The notes below the pieces were generated by a model. The model had not been told where the DNA came from, searched no databases, and saw only the letters and a list, made by a program, of their open reading frames with translations. This document shows, one piece after another, positions 11,962-22,764 of a stretch of DNA of 64,000 nt. Origin of the DNA: Riptortus pedestris (Eukaryota; Arthropoda; Insecta; Hemiptera; Alydidae); assembly GCA_019009955.1 (NCBI GenBank), contig CM032230.1:32646001-32710000 (forward strand). The letters run 5' to 3'. Position numbers and translations under genes: made by a program. Position 1 is the stretch's first letter; the number at the start of each line of letters is the position of its first letter.

Positions 11962-12300
11962 CTGTTACCGCTCTAGCGGTCGCAATTTTTGTTTAATCCT
12001 TTCCAAACTACATATTTAAGCATGTTATGTAAAAAGAAAGATCAAGTTCGTTAAGGGCTGAAATCGGACCAGTGGGAGGGGGGGGGTTTAGAGGGGAGGA
12101 TTTTCGAAAATTCAAAATATCTCCGTTACTATATGTCCGATCGAAAAATTATATAGAATCGATCATATTAAAAATCAAATTTACTATAAATATTGTTCTA
12201 TACATTTATTCTCGATCGTGAATATTAACCGAGATATTTGCATTTTTCAGTTTTCACCAAACCGCCACTTCTACTCATGTTACGTAAACAATACTCTGAT
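11772..12300 (+). mobile_element. Helentron-like element, 3'-truncated
   Basis: The perfect 5' terminus TTTTAGCAGATTTCCCTTAA begins the copy, followed by GAGGTTGTACTCATGACG, GATGAAGAAAATGAGGTCCG, (TA)n at 11909-11957, CTCTAGCGGTCGCAATTTTT, a G-run, TCGAAAATTCAAAATATCTC and ATATTAACCGAGATATTTGC. It ends near CCACTTCTACTCATG without subterminal repeat or hairpin. That ending resembles sub-type C. Confidence 0.85.
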
Positions 12301-12543
12301 ACATAATAAATCACATTATTGGAAGTTTAAATACCAAAAATTGTATTCAAGAGACCTTTATTATACGAGATACATGCAAATATGCACTGGCGACTCCCCC
12401 CCCCCCATCTTAACGTTTTGGACTACTAAAATTTTATTGATTGAGATAACAATTATTCTGACTCATTATTAATTACAGTACTAGATATACTATATAGTTC
12501 TCAATAAAATTCATGTGTTATATTGTGATATATTTCAGTCATT
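12301..12543. other. Spacer between two Helentron-like copies
   Basis: AT-rich with a short C-run at about 12398-12406. No gene. Confidence 0.4.
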
Positions 12544-12693
12544 GTTTTAGCAGAGTTCCCTTAAGGGAAATCAGCTATTGAGGTCGTACTCATGACGCGC
12601 GTTTCGAAAAATTTCTGCACCTGTCCATCGATCCTACCCAGGAGATGACGAAAATGAGGTCCGTTCAAAAATTTATATATATATCTATATCTA

Positions 12694-12754
<61 letters not shown>

Positions 12755-13195
12755 CTGTTAACGCTCTAGTGGTCGCAATTTTTGTTTGACCGTTACCAAA
12801 CTCGGAATTTAATCGTTTTATGTAAAAAGGAAGATCAAGTTCGTTAATGGCTGAAATCGGTCCAGTGGGAGGGGGGGTTTAGAGGGGGGATTTTCGGAAA
12901 ATTCGAAATATCTCCGTTATTGTGCGTCGGATCGAAAAATTGTATAGAATCAATCTTATTACAAATTAAATTTACTATAAATATTGTTCTATACATTTAT
13001 TCCCTATCTTGAATATTAACCGAGATATTTGCATTTTTATTAAATTTCGGCCGGTAACGGATTTTTGAGTTTCCCGCCAAAACCTAGTTCGTCCCTTTGC
13101 CGTAAGTGTTGGGCTCTTGTATGGAGATTTCTCTATTGTATTACTTCACGTGGGAAATCTGCTTAGTTTACGCAGCCCCTGCGTGACGGACTTTT
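12544..13195 (+). mobile_element. Helentron-like element, sub-type A, full length (reference copy)
   Basis: The best complete copy. It has the 5' TTTTAGCAGA with palindrome, GAGGTCGTACTCATGACG, CCATCGATCCTACCCAGGAG, GAGGTCCGTTCAAAA, (TA)n at about 12671-12751, CTCTAGTGGTCGCAATTTTT, TTAATGGCTGAAATCGG, the G-run GGGAGGGGGGGTTTAGAG, CGGATCGAAAAATTG and CTTGAATATTAACCGAG. The sub-type A block follows, then TTCACGTGGGAAATCTGCTT, hairpin ACGCAGCCCCTGCGT (13170-13184) and GACGGACTTTTT. It contains no protein-coding frame, so it is non-autonomous. Confidence 0.9.
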
Positions 13196-13596
13196 TCTTT
13201 CCGTGTGAGGCGGGAACCGTTTGTTTACATTTCTAACCTAACGCTGTCGGCAGGTTATTGACATTGGATGACACATTTCTTATTTCCGTTGGTATTTATT
13301 CAGGGGGGTGTGTTAGGAGTATGTATTTTTTTCTATTACTAAACTTCACGACGGAAATCTGCTTAGTTTACGCAGCCCCTGCGTGACGGACTTTTTCTTT
13401 CCGGTGTGAGGCGGGACCCGTTTGTTTACATTTCTAACCTAACGCTTCCTGTCGGCAGGCTATTGAAATTGGATGAAACATTTCTTATTTCCGTTTGTAT
13501 TTATTCACGGTGTTGTGTTAGCAGTATGTATATTTATCTATTACTAAACTTTAAGAGGGAAATCTGCTTAGTTTACGCAGCCCCTGCGTGACGGAC
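13196..13596 (+). repeat. Two extra tandem Helentron-like 3' termini
   Basis: Downstream of the full copy, a segment of about 200 bp repeats twice. Each unit starts CTTTTTCTTTCCG, passes GAGGCGGGA, CGTTTGTTTACATTTCTAAC and CTATTACTAAACTT, and ends with its own GGAAATCTGCTTAGTTTACG, hairpin and GACGGACTTTTT. The three hairpins lie at 13170-13184, 13370-13384 and 13575-13589, spaced 200 and 205 bp apart. Confidence 0.9.
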
Positions 13597-13605
13597 TTTT
13601 TCTAT

Positions 13606-13785
13606 CCAACACACAATAACAAAGAGGTTTAGAAATTTTGAATATCCCCTTCTCTAAAACTCCAGCACGCCTTGTCCTAATACGATCCTTTAAAATGCAT
13701 GTAACTGAACAGAGCTCAATTTCGTTATATACTAGGTAGAGTCTGGGACATTCAATACACCTTGGAAAAACTATGACTTATACTG
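13606..13785 (-). repeat. Diverged Helentron-like fragment
   Basis: CACAATAACAAAGAGG, CCCCTTCTCTAAAACTCC, GAGCTCAATTTCGTTATATA, CTAGGTAGAG and GGACATTC correspond in order to the body and the microsatellite-adjacent block. The microsatellite is gone. Confidence 0.6.
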
Positions 13786-14083
13786 AACTTAGCACGTACT
13801 ATAGAACCCTTAGTGTTTGATATTGGACCCTCTCGCTGCCAAAAAATGCCTCTAACTTGAGATGTATCGTACTATTTAATACTAATATTCATTCATGCTA
13901 GGAGGGAAATATATATTTACTATCTCTGAGTTGCCATGAGAACTAAGGCTTACACTTTAATGACCATTGAGTCCTTAGAGATATATTCCCTGCCGGATTT
14001 ATCAAATGATGGTCTAAAACATGGCGGTAACCTGTTCAAAATTCTCCTATTTGGAAGAATATCACGCTAACTATTTACAGGAG

Positions 14084-14786
14084 AGTAGGGTAAAAGCGGG
14101 TAGTCGGGAGCAAACCGGGTACCTCCTCTTAGCCGTAGTGTGTACTGCAGTCGGGCTGATAACGGAGGAACTACAATCCACCTTTGAAGAAGAAGCAGCG
14201 GCCATTACGCCAAATCGTTAGTCGTGCTTGTTTTGTGCCAGTTCAATTCAACTTTCGTGAAACTTGCTTATGATTTTGGTGGAAAAGGTTTTTGATTGTA
14301 CTGCGCTCCTATTCCAATTAGAATACAGGCATCTAGTTCCCTTAGTACAAGTTTTAATTACCTTTATTTTAGCACTAAGTAATTGTCTATAGCCTTTGAC
14401 ATGCTCAAATGACGCAATGTTTTATTTAAACTTTACGCGCGGGTTATAACCGGCTAGCATTTATGCCACAATTCTCGAAAAATGAAAAGTATTATTTTTA
14501 CTTAATTTCTTTTAATTATTTCACTGTAAAAGAATTTATAATGATAAATCTTGCAACTATGAATTTACTTTTTGAAATATATACTTGTTTTGAAATAGCT
14601 GAAAAGAGTAATGTAGTTATTTGTTTATATTTTTACTTTATTTTTTAGTATTGTTCCCAAAAGGGGGGTTTGTTTTAACGCTTCAAACAACATTTTTTTA
14701 TTAACAAAAAAACATTAATTTGATTAAAAATATTTACATTTTTGTTTTCCCACAAGAAAATCATATGTACCCGGTTTTACCCTACT
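14084..14786. mobile_element. MITE-like element with 19-bp terminal inverted repeats
   Basis: The left terminus AGTAGGGTAAAAGCGGGTA (14084-14102) and the inverse of 14768-14786 (AGTAGGGTAAAACCGGGTA) match at 18 of 19 positions. The 703-bp interior has no transposase. A 66-residue frame spanning the left end is not recognised. No target-site duplication is certain. The superfamily is unassigned, although Tc1/mariner-pogo-type is possible. Confidence 0.6.
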
Positions 14787-14976
14787 AGTGGGGTAAAACC
14801 GGGCAAAATGACTTTTTACAAAAAAATTAGGGAACTACTTCTTTAAAAATTTAGATTTTGTTTTTGAAACTGTTGGTACATTAACAGACTTTATTTCAAA
14901 AAAACTTTAATTATTTGTGGTAAAAATTGTCGTTTCTGGAAGCCTTCAAACCATAGCTACCCGGTTTTACACCACT
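14787..14976. mobile_element. Second, abutting short MITE with the same terminal repeats
   Basis: AGTGGGGTAAAACCGGGCA at 14787-14805 and the inverse of 14958-14976 (AGTGGTGTAAAACCGGGTA) match at 17 of 19 positions around a 190-bp unit. Its left end directly touches the right end of the previous element, so 14770-14803 is a 13-bp perfect inverted repeat with an 8-bp spacer. Confidence 0.6.
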
Positions 14977-15244
14977 TTCCGCTATATATCGGATATTTAT
15001 AGATATTTTCTAAATAGGATATATTTCCTCAAACCAATGTCGACATTGCATGGCCGTCCGGAAGACGTTAATCAAGAAACACCCATTAAAATCTCCATAG
15101 CGTATCAGAGGACGTTATTAACGAGGCAATAGAGATTCCTAGCATTTAAGGTTAACGGCGCCATGTCATTTGCTCCATCATACTGGTATGTGTCAACAAG
15201 TAGTTAAACAGTTAAATCCTAATATTCGCGTCCTTGTCACTTAT

Positions 15245-15295
15245 CTACACATGTCACAATGGCCAAATAGAAAAAAATAGGGATGACATGTGTAG
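15245..15295. repeat. Perfect 12-bp inverted repeat
   Basis: CTACACATGTCA at 15245-15256 is mirrored by TGACATGTGTAG at 15284-15295, with a 27-nt loop. No function is assigned. Confidence 0.6.
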
Positions 15296-15389
15296 AGCGT
15301 AGTTGGAGACTTGTGAATTTGAGTCAGAAGACAATACGACTTTGAACTGACATAATGTGGCTATAATTAATGTGGAAGCAGTCATCGTG

Positions 15390-16572
15390 TATCTCATACT
15401 CAAGGGATGAGAGAAATGGCAAAAGTCCACTGTAAATTTTATTTATTAGGATCTCTTTCCCACAATACTTTTTATCTTTTCCATCAAGTTCCTCCGGTGC
15501 GGTTTTTCATTTGGGGTTTATCATTTGAATGTATTTATTGCATTTATCATTTATTGTACTGAATGTGCAGAATACCTTACGTTTGGATTTATAATTTGAA
15601 TGTATTTATCATTTATTGTACTGAATGTGTAGAATACCTTACGATTTGAATTTATAATTTGAATGTATTTATTGTATTTATCATTTATTGTACTGAATGA
15701 GCAAAATACCTTCCATTTAAATTTATCATTTGAATGTATTTATTGCACTCTCATACTCAAGGGATGAGAGAAATGCCAAATGTCCAGTGTAAATTATATT
15801 TATTAGGATAGTCGACTTTCGTCTCATTCCCACTATACCTCTTATCATTTCCCTCAAGTTTTTCATTTGAATGTATTTATTACATTTATCATTTAGTGTA
15901 CTGAATATGTACGATACCTTCCGTTTGAATTAATTATTTGAATGTATTTATTGCATTTATCATTTATTGTACTGAATGTGTAAAATACCTTCCATTTGAA
16001 TTTATCATTTGAATGTATTTATTACATTTATCATTTAGTGTACTGAATGTGTAGAATACCTTACATTTGAATTTATCATTTGAATGTATTTATTGCATTT
16101 ATCATTTATTGTACTGAATGTGTAGAATACCTTACATTTGAATTTATCATTTGAATGTATTTATTGCATTTATCATTTATTGTACTGAATCTGTAAAATA
16201 CCTTACGTTTGAGTTTACCATTTGAATGTATTTATCATATATTACTGAATGTGTAAAATACCTTACATTTGAGTTTACCATTTGAATGTATTTATTGTGT
16301 TTATCATTTATCGTACTGAATGTGTAAAATACCTTACATTTGAGTTTACCATTTGAATGTATTTATTGTGTTTATCATTTATCGTACTGAATGTGTAAAA
16401 TACCTTACATTTGAGTTTACCATTTGAATGTATTTATTGCATTTATCATTTATTGTACTGAATGTGTAAAATACCTTCCATTTGAGTTTACCATTTGAAT
16501 GTATTTATCATTTATCGTACTGAATGTGTACAACACCTTACGTTTGAATTTATCATTTGAATGCATTTATTA
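15390..16572. repeat. 71-bp satellite array with higher-order segment
   Basis: From about 15515 to 16572 a 71-bp unit repeats about 14-15 times. Each unit has CATTTGAATGTATTTATTGC, ATTTATCATTTATTGTACTG, AATGTGTAGAATACCTTAC and ATTTGAATTTAT, with some units shortened by about 13 bp. A longer segment containing CTCATACTCAAGGGATGAGA occurs at 15390-15525 and again at about 15748-15880, so part of the array was duplicated as a higher-order block. There is no coding potential. Confidence 0.9.
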
Positions 16573-17611
16573 GTTTCATAAACCAAAAGACAGGAGCAAA
16601 TAATTCGTTAGCAGTTCGTTTTTCTTTGTCCCGATACATGGTCAGCATAATTAATCACCGAAGAGCTAATTAAATAAAGCGCTGGCAGCCTCTAGTAAAG
16701 TTTCATACAGATAGGGTGGGAAACGAGAGGAACATATCCTCCCTTGTGAGAGGAATTGCGTGAGAGCCTGCCCTTGAATATCAATACAGGCAGTTGTGCG
16801 GCAGAGTTAACGTTTTTACTTTATCTCAGATCCGTAATGAAGTAAAGCCAAGTTCTTTTTATCCCTTCTCTGTAGGGAACAAGACCAAATGTATTTTATC
16901 CAAAATAATAAGCGAACGAGGACCATTCTATAGTTATCTGATCAACTGATCCAAAAAGTTTCTTTCAAAATAAGCAATAAAAAAAAAATGAACGTTCCAA
17001 GGTGCATTGCATAAGAGATAAACAGGTAGGGGAAATATGCGGAGATAATGTCCGTATGTAGATTAGCAGTCTGGTAGGAGAATTCTAGGGTCAAGGCAGG
17101 GGCACTTTGGAGGCCGAACACAATCCTAGAGATTTATTACAGTTTGGTCACCCCTGGCGTGTATTTAGGTGAGAAACCTGAGATCTAGAGCAATTAACAC
17201 CATTATACTCTTTAAAACAATTATCTGTCGTCGGATAAGTCAGAGAAATTAACTTTGTATTGTGACAGAAGTAACAACGCCTGGTGTCGCTTGAGCTATG
17301 AAATTTCTTTAATTTATGACAAATTACACTGGTACAGCATTGAATCTTGAACTCACAATTGCCACACGGACAGGGAAATTATTTGGGTTACTCACGTATT
17401 AAAAACCATTCCGAAATTAAACATGATTACTTAATATAATGGTTTGTGTAAAGACTCATAACAGAAAACCAAATAGAACCAGATTAGAATACAATTATAT
17501 TGAAAGATGTAAGATGAAGCAGGAACAACAAATCTCTAGCACGATTACTTCAAAAACCAATTAAATACTTATACAAAAAACAAATCTTTAAAACGAAACA
17601 ACAATAAAACC
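16573..17611. other. Gene-free stretch
   Basis: Unique-looking AT-rich sequence; no gene or repeat recognised. Confidence 0.45.
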
Positions 17612-17837
17612 TGGTGGCTCAGGTTAGCCATGTGAGGTAAAGCGTTGACCTTAATCTCACATGGTAAACATAGTGGCGAGTTCGATTCTCGCCTGGGCAA
17701 AGGAAATTATTTAGCGACGAAATTCATTAAATAACATCCTAGGTCCGACCCTGGCTAGGAAAGGGTGGCAACCTGTAGATAACCCGTCCCAATCAGCCTT
17801 AGCTGCAAAAAGTGGACGTTAATAAATAATAATAATG
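17612..17837 (+). mobile_element. tRNA-derived SINE, full length with target-site duplication
   Basis: The best SINE in the window. The tRNA-like head (GGCTCAGGTTAGCCATGTGA, A-box region) is followed by a B box (GAGTTCGATTCTCGCC) and a fixed body with CCTGGCTAGGAAAGGGTGG, AACCTGTAGATAACCCGTCC and GTGGACGTTAATAAATAA, with a short AAT-rich tail. A perfect 11-bp duplication ACAATAAAACC flanks it (17601-17611 and 17838-17848), the sign of LINE-mediated insertion. The head implies an internal RNA polymerase III promoter. Confidence 0.92.
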
Positions 17838-17859
17838 ACAATAAAACCAAGTTAATGTT

Positions 17860-18225
17860 TATTTGATCTTTACCATACTCGGAACTTAGCAGTCTTATTT
17901 AACAACAAAGATAATATTAGTTAATGGTTGAATCCGAATGAGGATTGAGGGGAGGGGGTTTAGAGAAGGGAAATTTGAAAAGTCATAATTCTCCGTTATT
18001 ACAACAATACAAGTCGTATCGAAAAATGTTGTATTATCATTCTTGTTAAACTATTGGTATTTTTCAATTCATAAGTAATTGTTTTCAGCCTTTGAAAACG
18101 CCCACTTCAACTCATCGGAGTTTAGATGAATAAATACATATGATATGGCGAGATGAAATCAATGGGGTCATACCCATAGATGGAAAATCTGCTTAGTTTA
18201 AGCAGCCCCTGAATGACGGATATTT
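17860..18225 (+). repeat. Helentron-like element, sub-type B, 3' half
   Basis: GATCTTTACCATACTCGGAA, TTAATGGTTGAATCCG, GGGGAGGGGGTTTAGAG, CTCCGTTATTA and GTATCGAAAAATG lead to GGAAAATCTGCTTAGTTTAA, a mutated hairpin and GACGGATATTTTTT. It lacks everything 5' of the microsatellite. Confidence 0.8.
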
Positions 18226-19508
18226 TTTGTCTGTGTTCCTTAAATTGTATTAAAGAAAAATGGAGGCGGCGCCCTGTAAACCTCCAGTCCGTAGGCTAGC
18301 CTTCTAGATATTAATAATCTACTGACATAAAATATTACGTTATTGGTTGATGACTAGGATTTTTTTACTTTTATATTTTCTTAAACGTATTTAGAAATTA
18401 ACTATACCAATGAAAACATCTATTTTCAATTATTTATTTCTTTAAATAAAACACTTTAATGTCTAAAGAATTTTACAGATGCTTAAATTTTGAGGCTATA
18501 AGGCATCTTTCTGCCACTACTCTATTTTACTCCGTGAACTTTCAATTAGTTACCCTGTAGGTTTCTAGGCTTTCCACATAATCCAGGATTCAAGTATCAA
18601 GTTAAATTCCACTAGAAATAACTTGGTTAAAAAAAAATGTTTCGTGCCAGACTCAGCTTTGCTAGGTCAAGCAAGAAAGTATTGTAGGATTTCTTCTACT
18701 TGTGACACAGGAACTGTAATGGAAAGCTTTGACAACTCCTTTCAGAGAGAGAGAGATGCCTTTTTTCCATGCTTCCATCCATTCAAAGCCAAGTGAGATG
18801 GCGGTGGAGACACGACAGTTAGTGGTGACCAGGCTTCTTAGCCTCAGCATTATTCTGCAGGAATAAGAACCAAGAAACAAGCACTATTTTCACATAATTT
18901 TTTTTAATATGCTGTCATTTTGCCATGAGAGACTCAGAATCACCTATTGTGCTCCGACAATAGAGACATGGCACATATTTCAAAGGACATTTTCTCCCAA
19001 ATATTTTTCTTTCTGCGCATGGCCTACATTTCCAGATCCTTGGACGCTACTGAAATCCTATAGAGATGTATTTTACATAAAATTATGGTGTCCTGCGCAT
19101 ATGAAGTGGAACAACGTTTGGCTTTCACCTGAATGAATAGATTCACTCAGGTCTTTATTTTGATGAATATGGAGTGCTACTGGGTTAATCAAAGCCAGCA
19201 CATTTTGAAACAGTATATATCTTTCAGCTTTTAGTTGGTTATATTGTATGAGTTAAAAACATTGTTGAGTGAAATAACAAATTTTAAATAATCCCTTTAC
19301 TTTACGCACCCTTTCAAAATGCAGCCTTCGGTTCTCATACTATTTCACATGAAGTTATTATTTCATTTATTGCCTATCGTACAATTTAAATTTTCAGATT
19401 TCATTACTAAAGTTCTCACAAATAAAGAAGTAGGAACATCACGAATATGTGATGTAACCTGTGCTATCCCAGTTCGTGGAACACTTATTGACCTTTAGCT
19501 GAATGAAA
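18226..19508. other. Gene-free stretch
   Basis: Several short open frames on both strands (18662-18880, 18909-19136) match no family I know. No repeat recognised. Confidence 0.4.
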
Positions 19509-20047
19509 TTAATGGCAATCAGCTATTGAGGTCGTATTCATGACGAGATTTTCGAATTTTTCTTCAAATGTCCATTTATATATATATATGTCTGTCACGG
19601 TTATAGCGGTCGCAATTTTTGTCTTATCGTTACCAGACTTCATATAATCGTTTTATATTAAAAGGAAGTTCGTTAACGGCTGAAATTGGACCATGGGGAG
19701 GGGAGTTTAGAGGTGAAGATTTTCGAAAATTCTTAATGTCTCTGTTATTATGCATTAGATTGAAAAATTGGATAAGTCCAATCTTATTGAAAATGTAATG
19801 TTCTATAAATGTTGTCAAGTAGATTGTTTCACTATCTTGATTATTAACCGAGATATTGGTCTTTAGTAAACCCCAATTCCTACTCATCTCATATTAACAA
19901 TATGCTATTATGTTAAAAAGTACTTTATTTGAATCTTTAATCCAAATAATGTTCCCATTGGACTTTTACGTTTTGAGATAAGTGAAGATACGTAACGCTC
20001 GTTGGGAATATGCTTAGTTAACGCAGCCCCTGCGTGATGAACTTTTT
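19509..20047 (+). mobile_element. Helentron-like element, sub-type C, near full length
   Basis: The 5' palindrome is half lost (TTAATGGCAATCAGCTATTG). Then come GAGGTCGTATTCATGACGAG, a short (TA)n, TAGCGGTCGCAATTTTTGTC, GGGGAGGGGAGTTTAGAGG and the body. Sub-type C ends with ACTTTTACGTTTTGAGATAA, GGGAATATGCTTAGTTAACG, hairpin, and GATGAACTTTTT. Confidence 0.85.
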
Positions 20048-20804
20048 ATATATATTTCATAACTTTTATTATTTGCTGAAAGAAGCCTGGCCATTCGCCT
20101 ATCTTTCATTAAATTCATGATGGCCTTCAAACATTAATTTATCTTCATCTGTGGTCTATTAAGTACCACTATTTTCTTCACAATTATTAGGCGTACTAAA
20201 TGCAAAAACTAATTGATTATGTAAACTATTTTCGCAAAAATAAAAGTTCAATGATGTCAATATGTCTTGTTGGGTTATAAGTGTTGTAACTGAGGCCACG
20301 AGCACCGTAATTGCATTAATGCACTGTTGTTTAAAGAAAATAAAAACTCATTTAATTTAAATACTGGTTCATACATGGCGTTCATAAGGAATTCTGCCCA
20401 CATTTGCATTTACACAGTTATAGGGCGACGCGGAAAGTAGACCAAGGAGAAGGCGTGGTTGTTCTGTTGTACATTTTTAGTTCAATTTTCAAGCAAATAG
20501 CATTCACTTCCACAGTTGATCAAAAAGATTTTTCATATTTTAGATGAAAATAACTTCCTTCAGTCAATAAATACCATAGTATAAGTATCTCTCTCTCTTC
20601 AATAATTTTCTACTCTTAAAAGTATTAGTTAATTCCTCCTTCCCCTCCCAATATTCAAATGATTTAATTTTCTAAATAATGGACATAAATTAAGGTTTAA
20701 GACTTCGAAACATTATATACACTCTAAAAAAAAAGGATAAAGTATTCTGGTGCAAGCACCTTATCAATGCACAAAGCTAAGAATTTTTTCAAATTGTCCA
20801 ATAA
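20048..20804. other. Gene-free stretch
   Basis: AT-rich; no gene or repeat recognised. Confidence 0.4.
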
Positions 20805-21000
20805 CTGGAACAGGTTATCTACAGGTTCCCACCCTTTCCTAGTCAGGATGGAACTAAAGTACTTACTTAATGAGCCTTTTTATTTGGAGACGGACTCATT
20901 AAATAAATTAATATTAATAATACCTTGGCTAGAAAAATATGGTAACCTGTAGATAACCCGTCCGAGTTAGCCCTAATAGCTATAGTAGCATAAAGTTGAC
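20805..21000. repeat. Two SINE fragments in inverted orientation
   Basis: 20805-20870 is a minus-strand SINE 3' fragment (GGTTATCTACAGGTTCCCAC, then TAGTCAGGATGG). 20870-21000 is a plus-strand fragment (GACGGACTCATTAAATAAAT, TTGGCTAGAAAAATATGG, AACCTGTAGATAACCCGTCC, GTTGACTG). Together they form an imperfect hairpin immediately beside a Helentron-like 3' end. Confidence 0.75.
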
Positions 21001-21007
21001 TGTAAAA

Positions 21008-21565
21008 AAAAAGTCCGTCACGCAGGGGCTGCGTAAACTAAGCAGATTTCCCACGTGAAGTTTTACAATAGAGAAATCTGCCTATTAACAACTGTAGTAG
21101 TAAGTAACCTCTAAACCTTAAACATTATTTAGGGCGTAATAACCCAGTAGTTTTTCGCCCCAAAAAACAGTTAACCTAACCTCTCTAAACCTATTCACGA
21201 GCGACGAATAGTTATCGAAACGGCCGCCAGAGCTCTCGGAGGAAAGTCCGAACATAGCCACTCCTGGCGACTACACGCAGAATACAAATGCAAATATCTC
21301 GGTTAATATTCAAGATACAGAATAAATGTATAGAACAATATTTATAATAAATTTAATTTTCAATAAGATTTATTTTATTCAATTTTTCGATCCGACGCAT
21401 AATAACGGAGATATTTTGAATTTTCAAAAATCCTCAGTCTAAACCCCCCGCCCACTGTTCCGTTTTCAGCTGTTAACGAACTTGATCTTCCTTTTTACAT
21501 AAAACGATTAAATTCCGAGTTTGGTAACGATCTAAGCAAAATTGCGACCGCTAGAGCCTTAACAG

Positions 21566-21635
<70 letters not shown>

Positions 21636-21757
21636 GAACGGACCTCATTTTCGTCATCTACTGGGTAGGATCGATGGACATTTGAAGAAATTTTTCGAAA
21701 CTCCTATCATGAGTACGACCTCAATAGCTGATTTCTCTTAAGGGAAATCTGCTAAAA
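21008..21757 (-). mobile_element. Helentron-like element, full length, long variant
   Basis: The 3' end has a perfect hairpin (21020-21034) after a poly-A run; the 5' end is ATTTCTCTTAAGGGAAATCT then GCTAAAA. (TA)n lies at 21572-21631. Relative to the 9.15 kb copy it carries about 80 extra bp (TTAAACATTATTTAGGGCG to GTTAACCTAACC). The shared AGAGCTCTCGGAGGAAAGTC block marks the same sub-lineage. Confidence 0.9.
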
Positions 21758-22764
21758 GTTGCTTAAAAATAACAAAATTTAATTTTAATGTTCTTTTTTT
21801 ATATATCTTGATTTTAGCCACAATGTAAATCTGATTCTAATTTACAGAGTGCACCTGACCATAAATACTATTTGTTGACCTGTTACCGCAACAATACAAA
21901 GTAAACAGAATTGCTTTACTGGTCAGACCAAGTTTGCCTCGTTCACAATTCAACAGGGGCACATTCAATGGTAAAAATGAGCTTTGAAAGGCAACGAAGC
22001 ATTTGTTGTTGAATGTAGAAAATATACTGGTTTACGTTTTCTATTGATCAGCATTGCACCTTCTTAAGCTGCCTCGGGTAAAGTGGTAGTTATTCGCTTT
22101 AAAATAGTTCAGATGAAAAGATGAGTGGAAAATGTCTTAAACCCAAGTCCGCTTGTGACAAAGATATTTAGTACTATTTCACTTTTTTTTAATTTTCGAA
22201 ATTATATATTTTGCTTATATTATATAAGTATCCTTTAGGTATTTTTGTTTTTAAGCTCACTTTAATGGTAGATTATTGTTTTGTGGATTTAATACATTCC
22301 TAGGCTATCACAGTTTTCGTCAAATTATTTATAATTTTTGTTTAATATAACCTATAATTTGTATGTCTCTGAGAGCCTGAACAGCCCGAATCTTTATTAA
22401 TCAATTTCTATTATCTAACTACAGCTCACTCTCTAAAATAGTAATATTTTTTTATAAACCCAGAATTTAGCGGCTATTAATGAAAATCGCCATTCAGCGT
22501 GACGAGCTACGACGTGATTATTTGAAAACAGTCTTCAAGTTATTAAGAATCCTTCATTGTAGATAGCGTCAACTGAAGACCTTTGAAAATATAGGTATAC
22601 CGATATCTAACAGGTATATACTTGTTTCCGGTCCATATTTAACCGGTCGTAACTCACACATAAAATTCAAAAGTTGGTTGTGAAACAATTGACTAAGTTC
22701 TTTGGGTGAACATAGGCAAGGATTTAGTGATGAAGAATTAGCAAATTTTCATCTGTTATAATGT
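21758..22764. other. Gene-free stretch
   Basis: AT-rich; no gene or repeat recognised. Confidence 0.4.

Noticed and set aside
13170..13589. Rho-independent terminators (hairpin followed by T-run)
   Set aside because: The hairpin plus T-run looks like a bacterial terminator, but it is the conserved 3' end of a transposon family in eukaryotic DNA.
15390..16572. CRISPR-like array
   Set aside because: Regular repeats, but there are no unique spacers between constant repeats; it is an ordinary tandem satellite in a eukaryotic genome.
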